64,000 bases of DNA from Actinopolyspora xinjiangensis (GTDB lineage Bacteria; Actinomycetota; Actinomycetes; Mycobacteriales; Pseudonocardiaceae), in contig NZ_FNJR01000012.1 of assembly GCF_900104475.1 (NCBI RefSeq), positions 124,001 through 188,000 of the forward strand, written 5' to 3'. Below are positions 1 through 9,602 of this stretch, piece after piece. Below the pieces are notes generated by a model. The model saw only the letters and a program-made list of their open reading frames with translations, had not been told where the DNA came from and did no database searches. Each line of letters starts with the position of its first letter. Positions within the stretch are counted from its first letter, which is position 1. The position numbers were made by a program, and so were the translations under genes.

Positions 1-393
1 GGCGTCCACCAGCACCGCCGCGTTCAGTTCTCCTCCCTCTCGCAGCCGCACCGTGCGCCGGGCGGTGTGGTGCTCCACCTCGACCACGGTTCCGGCGACC
101 TCGCGGATCCCGTCTCGGTGCAGCAGCCGGTGCAGCGCGGAGTTGTCCAGCACGCAGTAATGACCGTGCAGCGGGTGCGGTCGCGTACCCACGGCGGTCG
201 TTCGCGTCGCGGCACTGGCGACGGCGCCCTCCGCGACGGTGGCGGGCAGCTCGGCGCGCCAGCAGGCGTAGGTGTGCGGCCATCGACGCCGCGGTGCCGG
301 GTCGACGAGCGTGACTCGCAGCCCGAGGTCGGCACACGCCGCCGCCATCCCTCTCCCGGCGGGGCCGCCCCCCACCACCAGCACGTCCGCCAT
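1..393 (-). CDS. Lycopene cyclase-family flavoprotein, partial (3' end beyond window)
   Basis: The reverse strand reads from an ATG at 393 to the window edge without a stop, giving at least 131 residues. It opens with a dinucleotide-binding motif (VLVVGGGPAG, about residues 4-13) and a second segment LGLRVTLVDPAP that would close the Rossmann fold. The region WPHTYACWRAELP corresponds to the conserved segment after the FAD fold in CrtL/CrtY-type lycopene beta-cyclases, which convert linear lycopene into a cyclic carotenoid. The C-terminal two thirds lies outside the window, so substrate cannot be settled; another flavin-dependent oxidoreductase of the same fold is possible. It is divergent from dgt with a 64-base gap. 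Confidence 0.65.
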   Translation of the reverse strand, partial: MADVLVVGGGPAGRGMAAACADLGLRVTLVDPAPRRRWPHTYACWRAELPATVAEGAVASAATRTTAVGTRPHPLHGHYCVLDNSALHRLLHRDGIREVAGTVVEVEHHTARRTVRLREGGELNAAVLVDA

Positions 394-445
394 GCCGCCA
401 TCAGATCACGGCGGTTCCTGCGAGGAGTTCGGGCGGTGGTCGCGA

Positions 446-451
446 TAGCGT
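446..451 (+). promoter_or_regulatory. -10 box of dgt, predicted leaderless start
   Basis: TAGCGT ends six bases before the ATG at 458, which would place the transcription start at or next to the A of the start codon. No Shine-Dalgarno sequence precedes the ATG, in keeping with a leaderless mRNA. No clear -35 hexamer is visible. Confidence 0.4.
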
Positions 452-457
452 TGCGGC

Positions 458-2053
458 ATGGAACTCCAGCCGCCATCCGGGCGAACCGCGCGACGTGGTC
501 ACCGCTCGCGCGTCGCCGACGAGCTCGCTTCCGCCCACCAGCCACCGGATCTGGCGGCCAGCCCGTTCCGGGCCGACCGGGACCGCATCTCCGGGTCGGC
601 GTTCTTCGCCCGTCTGGGTGGGGTGACCCAGGTCGTCAGCCCCAGCGGGTCCGGACTGCTGCTGCACAACAGGTTGACGCACAGCCTCAAGGTCGCCCAG
701 GTGGCCAGGGCCATCGGGGAGAGCCTGCTGGACGACGCGGACACCCGCCTCGCGGTGACACGGCTCGGTGGGTGTGACCTCGATGTCGTGGAGGGCGCCG
801 GTCTCGCGCACGACCTGGGACATCCCCCGTTCGGTCACCTGGGTGAGCGGGTGCTGGACCGCATCGCGCGCCAGCGCTTCGGACTGGTCGACGGGTTCGA
901 GGGCAACGCGCAGACCTTCCGCATCGTCAGCAGCATCGATGTGCGGGGTGGTGGCGGGGACGGCCTCGACCTGACCGCGGCCGTGCGGGCGGCGCTGCTG
1001 AAGTACCCCTGGACCCGGCTCGCGGCGCCGGAGCCGTCGTCGCACTCCCTGCCGCCGCGCGGTGCCACGGAGCCGGAGGACGCGCCCGGCACGGGGGCCT
1101 CCAAATTCTCGGCCTACGTCACGGAACTCGACGACATGCTGGACTGCCGGGCTCCCTTCACGGAAGTGCTGGCGGGGTGGCAGCAGACCGTCGAGGCCTC
1201 GGTCATGGACACCGCCGACGACATCGCCTATGCGATCCACGACCTGGAAGATTTCCACCGTGTCGGCATCCTGCAGCACGCGACCGTGTCCACCGAGCTG
1301 ACCGAGTGGCTCGGCAGGTCCGCTGAGCTGGCCCGGTTCGACGATTCCGAGCTTCGACGCAGGGCGGAGGCCCCCGGCTATTCGCTGGAGGAGTTGCGCA
1401 GACGGCTGCACGCCAAGGACTCCTGGATAGCCGACGACGAGGCGTTCGTGGGCGCCGTCAAGAAGGTGCAGTCCGACCTGGTCACCAAGTTGCTGGAACA
1501 ACCGTTCGACCGTTCCAAGCAGGCCGAGCGGGCCGTCGCCGCGTTCTCCGGGGCCTGGACGCGTCGACTGGTGCACGGGGTGCGGGTCGATGTCGAGCCG
1601 ACCACTCGTTCGGGGCATGTCACGTTGGACACGGAGCAGTGGCACGAGGTGCAGATCCTCAAGTTCGTGCACCGGCGTTTCGTGCTGCAGCGTCCCGATC
1701 TCGCGCTGCACCAACGCGGTCAGGACCGGTTGTTGAGCAAACTGGTGCAGGCGCTGGACGAGTGGCTGATCGACCGCAGCGAGTCCGCCCGGCTGCCGCA
1801 CCGGCTGCGTGATCTGTTCGAGCACGCCGCCGCCGAGCTCGACTCGGTCCGGCGCGAGAACGTCGCGCTGCTGGCTTTGCCCACGGAGGCACCGGGAACG
1901 CATCCGCCCGACCGCGAACAGCTCGAACGGATGGCCCGAGGCAGGGCCGTCATCGACTTCGTCGCCTCCCTCACCGACGAGCAGGCGGCGGCCCTGCTGG
2001 AGTCGTTGTCCGGGCGCACAACGCAGCTGTGGTCCGACACCTTCGTGCTCTGA
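458..2053 (+). CDS. dgt: Deoxyguanosinetriphosphate triphosphohydrolase (dGTPase)
   Basis: The 531-residue product belongs to the HD-superfamily dNTP triphosphohydrolases, which hydrolyse dGTP to deoxyguanosine and triphosphate and so tune dNTP pools. The metal-binding signature is visible: H75 in RLTHS, the HD pair in GLAHDLGHPPFGH (about residues 115-127) with FEGNAQTFR following, and the later aspartate in DTADDIAYAIHDLEDF. Length and domain order fit the actinobacterial Dgt type 2 family. The ATG at 458 is chosen because a -10 box sits directly upstream and the N-terminal region with RSRVADELAS is conserved in the family. It stands alone between a divergent carotenoid gene and the VLRF1 gene. 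Confidence 0.93.
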   Translation: MELQPPSGRTARRGHRSRVADELASAHQPPDLAASPFRADRDRISGSAFFARLGGVTQVVSPSGSGLLLHNRLTHSLKVAQVARAIGESLLDDADTRLAVTRLGGCDLDVVEGAGLAHDLGHPPFGHLGERVLDRIARQRFGLVDGFEGNAQTFRIVSSIDVRGGGGDGLDLTAAVRAALLKYPWTRLAAPEPSSHSLPPRGATEPEDAPGTGASKFSAYVTELDDMLDCRAPFTEVLAGWQQTVEASVMDTADDIAYAIHDLEDFHRVGILQHATVSTELTEWLGRSAELARFDDSELRRRAEAPGYSLEELRRRLHAKDSWIADDEAFVGAVKKVQSDLVTKLLEQPFDRSKQAERAVAAFSGAWTRRLVHGVRVDVEPTTRSGHVTLDTEQWHEVQILKFVHRRFVLQRPDLALHQRGQDRLLSKLVQALDEWLIDRSESARLPHRLRDLFEHAAAELDSVRRENVALLALPTEAPGTHPPDREQLERMARGRAVIDFVASLTDEQAAALLESLSGRTTQLWSDTFVL

Positions 2054-2148
2054 ACCGGTGTGTCGCGGTGTTGTCCCGCCACCGCTGGAGCTGCCCCCGT
2101 TCATTTCTGGCCCGGGGTCGTCCGTTCCGACGGGCACGCCCGGTCCAC

Positions 2149-2154
2149 TAGGAT
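2149..2154 (+). promoter_or_regulatory. -10 box of the VLRF1 gene, near-leaderless start
   Basis: TAGGAT lies nine bases upstream of the GTG at 2164, predicting a transcription start at about 2161-2162 and a leader of two or three bases. There is no Shine-Dalgarno sequence in the gap. Confidence 0.45.
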
Positions 2155-2163
2155 TTTCCGACT

Positions 2164-2844
2164 GTGAGCAGCAGGGTGCGCCAGCTACCGGGCGGCGGTA
2201 GAGCGGTGGAGGTGGAACCGGGCCGGCTGTCCGGCTGGTTCGAGCGGTTCGCTCGGCGCCACGACGGGGTGACGCGGAGCCGAGAGCAGTCGAGCACCGT
2301 GCGGGTGATCGCCGTCGATGGCGCGGAGGCCCTCGTGCGGGTCCCGTTCGGGGGGCTCGACGAGCCGAGCGGTGAGTCCGAGGGGCTGGTGATCCCCGGG
2401 CTGCTCGAACACCTCTCGCGTTCCCGGCGGCTCGGTCTGGTCCTCGTCCGCCACGGGGCACACAGCATCGGTGTGGTCCAGGACGGCGAGGTCGTGGCAT
2501 CCAGCACCGATCGCCACTACGTGCAGGGCAGGACCAAGGCGGGGGGCTGGTCGCAGAAGCGCTACGCCCGCAGGCGGGCGGGCCAGTCCCGCAAGGCGGT
2601 GGGCTCGGCGGCCGGTGCCGTCGCGGAAATGCTGCTTCCGGTGCGCCGGGAGTTGGACGGGATCGTCCTCGGCGGCGATCGTGCCGCCCTGGAGGAGTTG
2701 TCCTCCGACGCGCGCCTGTCCGGACTGCTGTCGGCGGCCGAGCCGCGCGTGCTGGACGTCCCCGAACCGAGGCTGTCGGTGCTGCGGGAGGCGGCGGGGC
2801 GTGCGATCTCGGTCGAGGTGGAGGTGCGCGAACCGGGGGAGTGA
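2164..2844 (+). CDS. Actinobacterial VLRF1-family (Vms1-like) release factor / peptidyl-tRNA hydrolase
   Basis: The 226-residue protein resembles the acVLRF1 family, bacterial relatives of the eukaryotic Vms1/ANKZF1 domain that cleave peptidyl-tRNA on stalled large ribosomal subunits. The key block is RTKAGGWSQKRYARRRAGQ (about residues 123-141), which carries the glutamine corresponding to the GGQ-like catalytic loop and a run of basic residues. The beta-strand-rich N-terminal half with VRVPFGG and LGLVLVRHGAHSIGV, and the C-terminal helix REAAGRAISVEVEVREPGE, fit an RNase H/eRF1-like fold. The start is a GTG supported by an adjacent -10 box. The family call is by motif recognition; activity in this organism is inferred. 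Confidence 0.72.
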   Translation: MSSRVRQLPGGGRAVEVEPGRLSGWFERFARRHDGVTRSREQSSTVRVIAVDGAEALVRVPFGGLDEPSGESEGLVIPGLLEHLSRSRRLGLVLVRHGAHSIGVVQDGEVVASSTDRHYVQGRTKAGGWSQKRYARRRAGQSRKAVGSAAGAVAEMLLPVRRELDGIVLGGDRAALEELSSDARLSGLLSAAEPRVLDVPEPRLSVLREAAGRAISVEVEVREPGE

Positions 2845-3333
2845 GTTCTCGTCGTTCCGCCGGAGCGCCGGCTCGGCCGAGTCTCTCGTGCTCCGTCGTC
2901 CGATGTCGGACCCACCGGGGACGGAGAGTTCCGCCGGGTGGATTCCCTCGAGAATCGTGGGAGTCCACCGGTTCCCTGGATGTCGAAAACGAGTCGTGCG
3001 GCCGGTATACTCGCGGTGGTTTGTGATCGCTTTCCGTCGCGGCGCGTGTGGTGCGCGGACGTCGATCGCCGTGGCTCGTGCGTCGATGTCGCTGGGGGAC
3101 TCCCCCGCCGGGTGGCCGGGTGGTTACGGTCCAGAGGACCGTGGTTCGCCCGGTGGTGCGGCTCGCCGTTTGGCGGCGCGGCCGAGCGCCGTACGCGCGA
3201 GGTGACGTTCTCCGCCGTCGTGGGGCGTCCGATTCGCGCGGGCGACGGCGGGGACTGACCGGAGTCACGCGGTTCCGGGGGCGGTGCCCGCCGACAAGCA
3301 CGTTGACCGATATGTCTCGATCCGGAGTTTGCG
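2845..3333. other. 489-base intergenic region with long leader of the ABC-F gene
   Basis: No convincing gene is present; the open frames here lack family features and start signals. A -10-like TATACT lies at 3006-3011, which would give the ABC-F gene a leader of about 315 bases. A small GC hairpin (GGGGG-act-CCCCC, 3094-3106) lies in that leader. No uORF with a clear start was identified. Confidence 0.4.
3006..3011 (+). promoter_or_regulatory. Candidate -10 box for the ABC-F gene
   Basis: TATACT matches the housekeeping -10 consensus well and is unusual in such G+C-rich DNA. No good -35 hexamer is found 16-18 bases upstream. The predicted start is about 315 bases before the ABC-F start codon. 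Confidence 0.35.
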
Positions 3334-4962
<1,629 letters not shown>

Positions 4963-5134
4963 CCGCCGGTGCGGTGTGACCGGGTGCCGTGCGAGGCGAC
5001 CACGGCCACCTCGGGCACGGTCGCGTCGCGAGCCGGTTCGGGCGAGTCGCGCCGCCGACCGGGAGGCGGTCCAACTGGGATCATTGTCTCACCCGGTCGT
5101 CGGCGCTGTACCGGTTCGGTTCCCGAATGATCTC

Positions 5135-5156
5135 CGCCCCTGGAGGGGCGTTTTTT
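5135..5156 (+). terminator. Intrinsic terminator after the ABC-F gene
   Basis: CGCCCC-TGGA-GGGGCG forms a perfect six-pair stem with a four-base loop and is followed at once by six T residues (5151-5156). This is a textbook Rho-independent terminator, rare in actinobacterial DNA. It lies 172 bases past the ABC-F stop and separates that gene from the HTH gene. Confidence 0.85.
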
Positions 5157-5328
5157 CGTCTCCGTGCTCTCACGGAACGGATCTCCGTATGCCGGTAACG
5201 AAATGTTGATCTTGTTTTGCGGGTCGCAATACCTGATTTTCATGATCAATAGGAATATATCCGCCGTTTGGTCGGGATCTGTTGGCAAGGTCGTCTGGCG
5301 TTTCCGGCTTTCCTGTTCGATCATTGGC

Positions 5329-5334
5329 TTGACA
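5329..5334 (+). promoter_or_regulatory. Candidate -35 box for the small HTH gene
   Basis: A consensus TTGACA lies 47 bases upstream of the GTG start. The -10 region at the right distance (GACCTG or ACCTGT, about 5352-5358) is weak, so this is only a candidate. Confidence 0.3.
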
Positions 5335-5381
5335 GGGGTCGCGAGCGGCCCGACCTGTTCTACGGGGAAGGCGGGGACACA

Positions 5382-5591
5382 GTGGTTGATCTGAAGAAGG
5401 GTGCGCGAATCACCGGAAGCGCACGAGACAAACTGGCCAGTGACCTCAAGAAGAAGTACGAGAAGGGGGCGAGCATTCGCTCCCTGGCGGAGGCCACGGG
5501 CCGTTCCTACGGTTTCGTCCACCGCGTGCTGGTCGAGTCCGGAGTGCAATTGCGGGGTCGCGGTGGCGCGACCCGATCCAAGAAGAAATAG
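5382..5591 (+). CDS. Small helix-turn-helix protein, Rv1473A-like
   Basis: The 69-residue basic protein contains a helix-turn-helix (KGASIRSLAEATGRSYGFVH, about residues 27-46) and a lysine/arginine-rich C-terminus ending RSKKK. It matches the short, highly conserved actinobacterial regulator typified by Rv1473A, also found between the ABC-F gene and the enoyl-CoA hydratase. The open frame extends upstream to 5268, but the GTG at 5382 is preferred because it gives the family's normal length and MVDLKKGARITG N-terminus, with a purine-rich GGGGAAGGCGGGG just before it. The DNA target is unknown. Confidence 0.85.
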   Translation: MVDLKKGARITGSARDKLASDLKKKYEKGASIRSLAEATGRSYGFVHRVLVESGVQLRGRGGATRSKKK

Positions 5592-5605
5592 GTACTCACG
5601 GCTGC

Positions 5606-5640
5606 GGCGTGCCCGGCACGCTGTCGGCACCGGGCACGCC
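5606..5640 (+). terminator. Long GC hairpin after the HTH gene, probable terminator
   Basis: Perfect 11-base arms GGCGTGCCCGG (5606-5616) and CCGGGCACGCC (5630-5640) enclose a 13-base loop, starting 15 bases after the HTH stop codon. There is no U tract, as is common for actinobacterial terminators, so a role in mRNA protection is an alternative. Confidence 0.5.
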
Positions 5641-5748
5641 GTGCCCGAACGGCCCGTACCGACACGGCCTCCGATCGCGGACCCATGATCGGTCTTCTAG
5701 GGTGGTTGCCATCGTCGACCGCTCGGTGTGTAGCGACGGAGGGCCCGT

Positions 5749-6558
5749 TTGACGGAATCGGTAATTGATCCTGGTGTACTGGATCGTGGGCACGTTCGAC
5801 TGACGGTGCGCGGTTCCCGCGCGACGATCGTCCTCGACCGGCCTGATCAACTCAACGCGCAGACGCCGGACACGTGGAAGGCGTTACGCGAAATCGGTCA
5901 GCACCTCGCTCCGGAGGTGCGCGTGGTCGTGGTCCGTGGGGAGGGCAGATCGTTCTCCGCCGGGCTGGACCGGCGCCTGTTCGAGGCCGAGGAGGTGGAC
6001 GGTGCGCCGGGGTTGATGTCCCTGGCCTCACGTCCGGTGGAGCAGGGGGACGCGGAGATCGCCGCGTTCCAGCAGGGCTTCAGTTGGTTGCGTGACCCCG
6101 AGCGGGTGACTATCGCGGCTGTGCAGGGGCACGCCATCGGCGCCGGGTTCCAACTGGCGCTGGCCTGTGACATGCGTGTGCTCACCACCGACGCCACGCT
6201 GCGGATGGCGGAGACCAGCCTGGGGCTGGTTCCCGATCTCGGGGGGACGCTGCCGCTGGTACGGGCGGTCGGTTACTCCAGAGCGGCCGACATCTGCCTG
6301 ACGGGGCGGGAGGTGGCCGCCGAGGAGGCGGCACGGATCGGGCTGGCCAATTCGGTGGTCGAGCCGGACGAGTTGGAGGCCGCCACCGACCGGTTGGTCG
6401 AGGCGATCACGCGTTCGCCCGCCGGAGCTGTGCGCGAGACCCTCGCGTTGCTGTCCCAGGCCGAGGAGGCGGAGGATCCCGAACAGCAGTTCGCCGCGGA
6501 GCGAGCGGCCCAGCTGCGCAGGCTCAGGGAGCTGGTCGGTGATTCCGGCGGCGAGTAG
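5749..6558 (+). CDS. Enoyl-CoA hydratase/isomerase family protein (EchA12-like)
   Basis: The 269-residue protein is a crotonase-fold enzyme, which typically hydrates trans-2-enoyl-CoA in fatty-acid beta-oxidation. Oxyanion-hole segments are visible as GRSFSAGLDRR (about residues 66-76) and GHAIGAGFQLALACDMR (about 127-143), and the acidic active-site region as MAETSLGLVPDLGGTLPL. The TTG start has a Shine-Dalgarno GACGGAGGG six to fourteen bases upstream. Position next to the ABC-F and HTH genes matches Rv1472 (echA12). Family members vary widely in substrate, so the exact acyl-CoA is not known. Confidence 0.88.
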   Translation: MTESVIDPGVLDRGHVRLTVRGSRATIVLDRPDQLNAQTPDTWKALREIGQHLAPEVRVVVVRGEGRSFSAGLDRRLFEAEEVDGAPGLMSLASRPVEQGDAEIAAFQQGFSWLRDPERVTIAAVQGHAIGAGFQLALACDMRVLTTDATLRMAETSLGLVPDLGGTLPLVRAVGYSRAADICLTGREVAAEEAARIGLANSVVEPDELEAATDRLVEAITRSPAGAVRETLALLSQAEEAEDPEQQFAAERAAQLRRLRELVGDSGGE

Positions 6559-6758
6559 CCGACCGGCGTGGGCCCGCCCGGTCGCCGTGGGGCTCGGGCG
6601 GTGCTACCCGATGGGGCGGGGCGGGCCCGTCGGTCGTGCGTCCGGCCGCGAACCGCCCCGTCGAACCGGCACCGGGTCGCGACGGCCCGGACCGGTTTCG
6701 GTCTAGACCAGTCGCGACAGTCGTCGAGGTCGGCTTTCGGTGTCTCCCGGTGACGCGG

Positions 6759-7502
6759 TCAGCGTAGTCGGGGAATACGTTTGCCGTACTGCTCCAGTCG
6801 GCCCGAGTTGGCCTCGTCCCCACCGGGGACGTTGGAACTGCGCCACCACGGCAGCGATACGCCGAGCTCGTTGGCGCGTTCGTAGGTCTCGACCATCAGC
6901 AGATTCCACAGGAACACGTTGGCCAGCGAGGATCCCGGCGCTGTGGCGGGTCGTTGTTCGGGATGCGTGACGTCGCCCGCGGGAACCAAGGTGTCGAGCA
7001 GACACGTGGCCTGCTCCGCCAGCGTCCCCTCCGCCGTGCGACGCGGTGCTCCGGCGGAGGCCGCCGTTGAGGTGACCGCGATGACCTCCGAACCCTCGCG
7101 TCGTGCCGTGGCCGCCAGTTCCACGGGGTAGGGGTTCGTTCCCGAGTTGGAGAACACCACGAGTACGTCGGTGCCTCCGCGCAGTCCCGCCTCCTGAAGG
7201 ACCTCCCGGGCCAGACCCTGCTTTCGTTCCGTGGCGGTGCTGGTCGCCGCGCCGTGGAGCGGGAGCAGGTCCGGGTGGTAGAGCGGCCGTACCGCGGCCA
7301 GACCGCCGGCCCGGTAGAAGCTTTCCAGTACACCGGCCAGGGAGTGCCCCGCTCCCGCGGTGAACACGAGTCCGTCGTCGTCGAGACAGTCGATCAGCTT
7401 CCCGGCCGCCTCGCCCAGCGCGGCCCCGTTGTGCTCGGCCACGCGATCCAGGTCCTGCAGGTTCCGCTCGGCGTGCTTGCGTGCGTGCGAACCGTCCGTC
7501 AT
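6759..7502 (-). CDS. SIS-domain sugar isomerase-like protein
   Basis: The 247-residue protein carries a phosphosugar-binding SIS domain: LVFTAGAGHSLAGVLESFYRAGG (loop 1, ending about residue 60) and LVVFSNSGTNPYPVELA (the serine-rich phosphate-binding loop). SIS proteins isomerise phosphosugars or sense them. The frame stays open to 7592, but the ATG at 7502 is chosen because GAGAGGA lies directly upstream and the extra residues are not family-like. It is divergent from the Imm1-like gene. No kinase, transporter or regulator of sugar metabolism is adjacent, so the substrate is unknown. Confidence 0.8.
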   Translation of the reverse strand: MTDGSHARKHAERNLQDLDRVAEHNGAALGEAAGKLIDCLDDDGLVFTAGAGHSLAGVLESFYRAGGLAAVRPLYHPDLLPLHGAATSTATERKQGLAREVLQEAGLRGGTDVLVVFSNSGTNPYPVELAATARREGSEVIAVTSTAASAGAPRRTAEGTLAEQATCLLDTLVPAGDVTHPEQRPATAPGSSLANVFLWNLLMVETYERANELGVSLPWWRSSNVPGGDEANSGRLEQYGKRIPRLR

Positions 7503-7865
7503 GCCGTCCTCTCGGCTGGGGGCTGCTGTCGGAAGCCGATAATCGCAGCGAAGTTTCCGGAACTGGGCCATGTGTGACAGATCACTCGTCATCCGTTTCG
7601 GTCGTTCGAGGGGTCGTCACGTGGTCCGGGGAAACACCTTCGAACCGTGACCGGGGCACGGTTCGGTGATTTCCGGCGATGGCGTATCGGGCCGAACCGT
7701 GTACCCACGGTAGTCTCTCGGGTGATCCCGGAGCCGGCCCCGGGAACTTTCGGTCACCGGCCCGTCCGGACTCCGTCCGAAGCTGGCAGCATGATCGCCA
7801 ACAGCTTGGTGGGGTCGGACGGGTGCCACCAGGGAAACGGGTACACGGATTGGAACACGGAAGGC
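7503..7865. other. 363-base divergent intergenic region with a palindrome
   Basis: It separates the SIS gene from the Imm1-like gene and holds a perfect 9-base inverted repeat (7641-7665). The plus-strand frame is open through most of it in phase with the downstream gene, but no start with a ribosome binding site was found there. Confidence 0.5.
7641..7665. promoter_or_regulatory. Operator-like palindrome between SIS and Imm1-like genes
   Basis: CGAACCGTG (7641-7649) and CACGGTTCG (7657-7665) are exact reverse complements separated by seven bases. The placement between divergent genes suggests a regulator binding site, although no regulator gene is adjacent. A hairpin in an mRNA leader is an alternative. 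Confidence 0.4.
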
Positions 7866-8582
7866 ATGTCGAATCCGCCGTCACACGACGAGTCAGCCGC
7901 GCCGGGCAACTTCACGGAGATCTTCACCCGCCTGACGGATGTGCCGTTGGACCACGTGGACAAGCTGATCGACGCCACCCAGTCCGTCTACGCGGACCTA
8001 AACCGGGTGATGGAACATCCCTACTGGGCCGACCTGGTGTTTCACCAGGGAGCGGCCCTGCGCGCGTTGCGGGAGGCCCGCGCGGAGCTGGACGCCTTCC
8101 GGGCCGAAGCCGTCGGAGCGCGTAACACCGAGCTCGGAGTCACGGTCGCCACCGGTGTGATCGGTGAGCAGCGGGAGTACGCCGAGCGGGACGAAAGCAA
8201 GCGCGAGCTGGTGGAACGACTGCTCCGCCCACCGAAGCAGGGATGCGCCTGCAGGCTCTACGTCTGGGACAGACCCTACGAGAACGAGCAGGAGCCCGGC
8301 CCCTACAGCGGCCTCCGGATCGTGACCTCGGCCGACGACGAGATGGGAGTGCTCAACTACACCGAGGAGGACGAGCAGGGCCAGCTCTCCTCCTGGCAGA
8401 CCCGCAGCTCCGAGCCGGATTCGCGGGCTCCGGTGCTGCGGTTCGACCTCGGCAGCCCGTTGACGTTTCCCACCGATTCGGTTCTCGGGTTCGCCGAGCT
8501 CCGGGCGGCCCTCGACGAGTTCGTGAGCACCGGCGAGTGTCCGCGCTCGGTCGGCTGGCAGCGGGCCCGCTGGGGGCAGTAG
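7866..8582 (+). CDS. Imm1-like immunity family protein
   Basis: The 238-residue cytosolic protein (no signal peptide or membrane segment) has an N-terminal helical half and a C-terminal domain with the hallmarks of the Imm1 immunity family: GVLNYTEEDEQGQLSSW, then a beta strand before FPTDSVLGFAELRAALDEF, then a final TGECPRSVGWQRA block. Imm1 proteins neutralise toxins of contact-dependent or polymorphic systems. ATG 7866 is chosen because GGAAGG lies just upstream; the frame extends further 5' without a ribosome site. No toxin, WXG100 or secretion gene lies within the window, so it looks like an orphan. The C-terminal match is by eye; the first 110 residues are unrecognised. Confidence 0.55.
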   Translation: MSNPPSHDESAAPGNFTEIFTRLTDVPLDHVDKLIDATQSVYADLNRVMEHPYWADLVFHQGAALRALREARAELDAFRAEAVGARNTELGVTVATGVIGEQREYAERDESKRELVERLLRPPKQGCACRLYVWDRPYENEQEPGPYSGLRIVTSADDEMGVLNYTEEDEQGQLSSWQTRSSEPDSRAPVLRFDLGSPLTFPTDSVLGFAELRAALDEFVSTGECPRSVGWQRARWGQ

Positions 8583-8633
8583 GCCCCAACCGCGCCGCCA
8601 CCCGCCGGGCGGTTCCACCGGACCCGGCCCGGC

Positions 8634-9461
8634 TCAGCCGTAGACCTCCTGCGCGGCGCGGGAGGCCACGGTCGTGATCACCTTGAAGGTTTTCATCGTG
8701 GTCGTCATATCGGTGGCCTCGAAACCCACCGTGCGGGTTCCGAGCCGCTTTACGGTGGGCACCAGTTCCGCGGCCGCCGCCAGATGCGTGCCGGTGAACT
8801 CGAGCTCGACTCGGTGTGGCGATGCCTCGGGAGTGCCTCGCCCCGCCAGCCGCATCGACCGTTCGGCGGCGGTGCGGATTTCGGTGGCGGTGTGCTCCGG
8901 TGGTGAGCAGATCGCGGCGTACCTGCTCACGCACTCCTTGACCGCGACCACGGCGCTGTCCGGCGCGTAGTCCCGTGCGTCCGAGCACGTCAGGTCGTCC
9001 CCGGTGACCAGCAGGACCGGGACACCGTGCTCGGCGGCCAGGGCCGCGTTGAGCCTGCCCTCGCTCGCGTGCGCGCCGTCCAACCACACCCCGAGCAGCC
9101 CGCTCTCCATGTAGGTGTGCGAGAGCACGCCCTCCACACCCGCTCCGGTGTGGTAGCCGAGGAACACCACCCCGTCCACGCCCGAGTCGATCCCCTCCAT
9201 CATCGACAGTGGTTTGTGGCGTCCGGTCAGCATCCGCGCGCGTCCGTCGAGCCGTTCCAGCAGCAGGTGCCGCTGGATCGAGTGCGCCTCGTTGACCAGC
9301 GTCGCGCTCGCTCCGCCCGCCGCCAGACCGGCCACGCAGGCGTTGACGTCACCGGTGAAGAGCTCGCGGAACCGCTGCCACGCCTCCCTGCCCGCCACCA
9401 CGTCGTCCGTACCGGTGACGCCGGTGGCGCCTTCCATGTCAGCGGAGATCAGAATTCGCAC
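8634..9461 (-). CDS. M55 family D-aminopeptidase (DppA-like)
   Basis: The 275-residue protein begins VRILISADMEGATGV, carrying the DxE zinc-binding pair of the M55 family (Asp8 and Glu10), whose B. subtilis member DppA removes D-alanine from D-Ala-containing peptides. Further family blocks are VNEAHSIQRHLL, FLGYHTGAGVEGVLSHTY and TGDDLTCSDARDYAPD. The GTG at 9461 is chosen since the M55 N-terminus always starts at this strand; the far longer open frame on this strand is an artefact of G+C bias. It is divergent from a family-5 peptide ABC transporter, matching the dpp pairing known in Bacillus. Confidence 0.9.
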   Translation of the reverse strand: MRILISADMEGATGVTGTDDVVAGREAWQRFRELFTGDVNACVAGLAAGGASATLVNEAHSIQRHLLLERLDGRARMLTGRHKPLSMMEGIDSGVDGVVFLGYHTGAGVEGVLSHTYMESGLLGVWLDGAHASEGRLNAALAAEHGVPVLLVTGDDLTCSDARDYAPDSAVVAVKECVSRYAAICSPPEHTATEIRTAAERSMRLAGRGTPEASPHRVELEFTGTHLAAAAELVPTVKRLGTRTVGFEATDMTTTMKTFKVITTVASRAAQEVYG

Positions 9462-9602
9462 GACTGTCCACCCTAGATGTCGAAACCACTGACGGCAGCT
9501 CGTTGCGCACTCCGAGCCTCGGCGTGCTCGCCACGCCGAATCGGTGAACCATTGACTGGGAACCGTTCGGAGTGGTTCTTTCTTACCACGTAGCGCGAAA
9601 GG

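Larger units (their letters stand above)
4963..5381. other. 419-base intergenic region: terminator plus AT-rich promoter zone
   Basis: It holds a strong intrinsic terminator (5135-5156) and then a markedly AT-rich stretch (about 5200-5280), which stands out against the 70 percent G+C surroundings. A TTGACA box lies at 5329-5334. No additional gene is supported. Confidence 0.6.

Noticed and set aside
401-3301. 966-codon open frame on the minus strand over dgt and VLRF1
   Set aside because: It is a shadow of third-position G/C bias; its translation is low-complexity Arg/Pro/Gly-rich and the plus-strand genes carry clear motifs.
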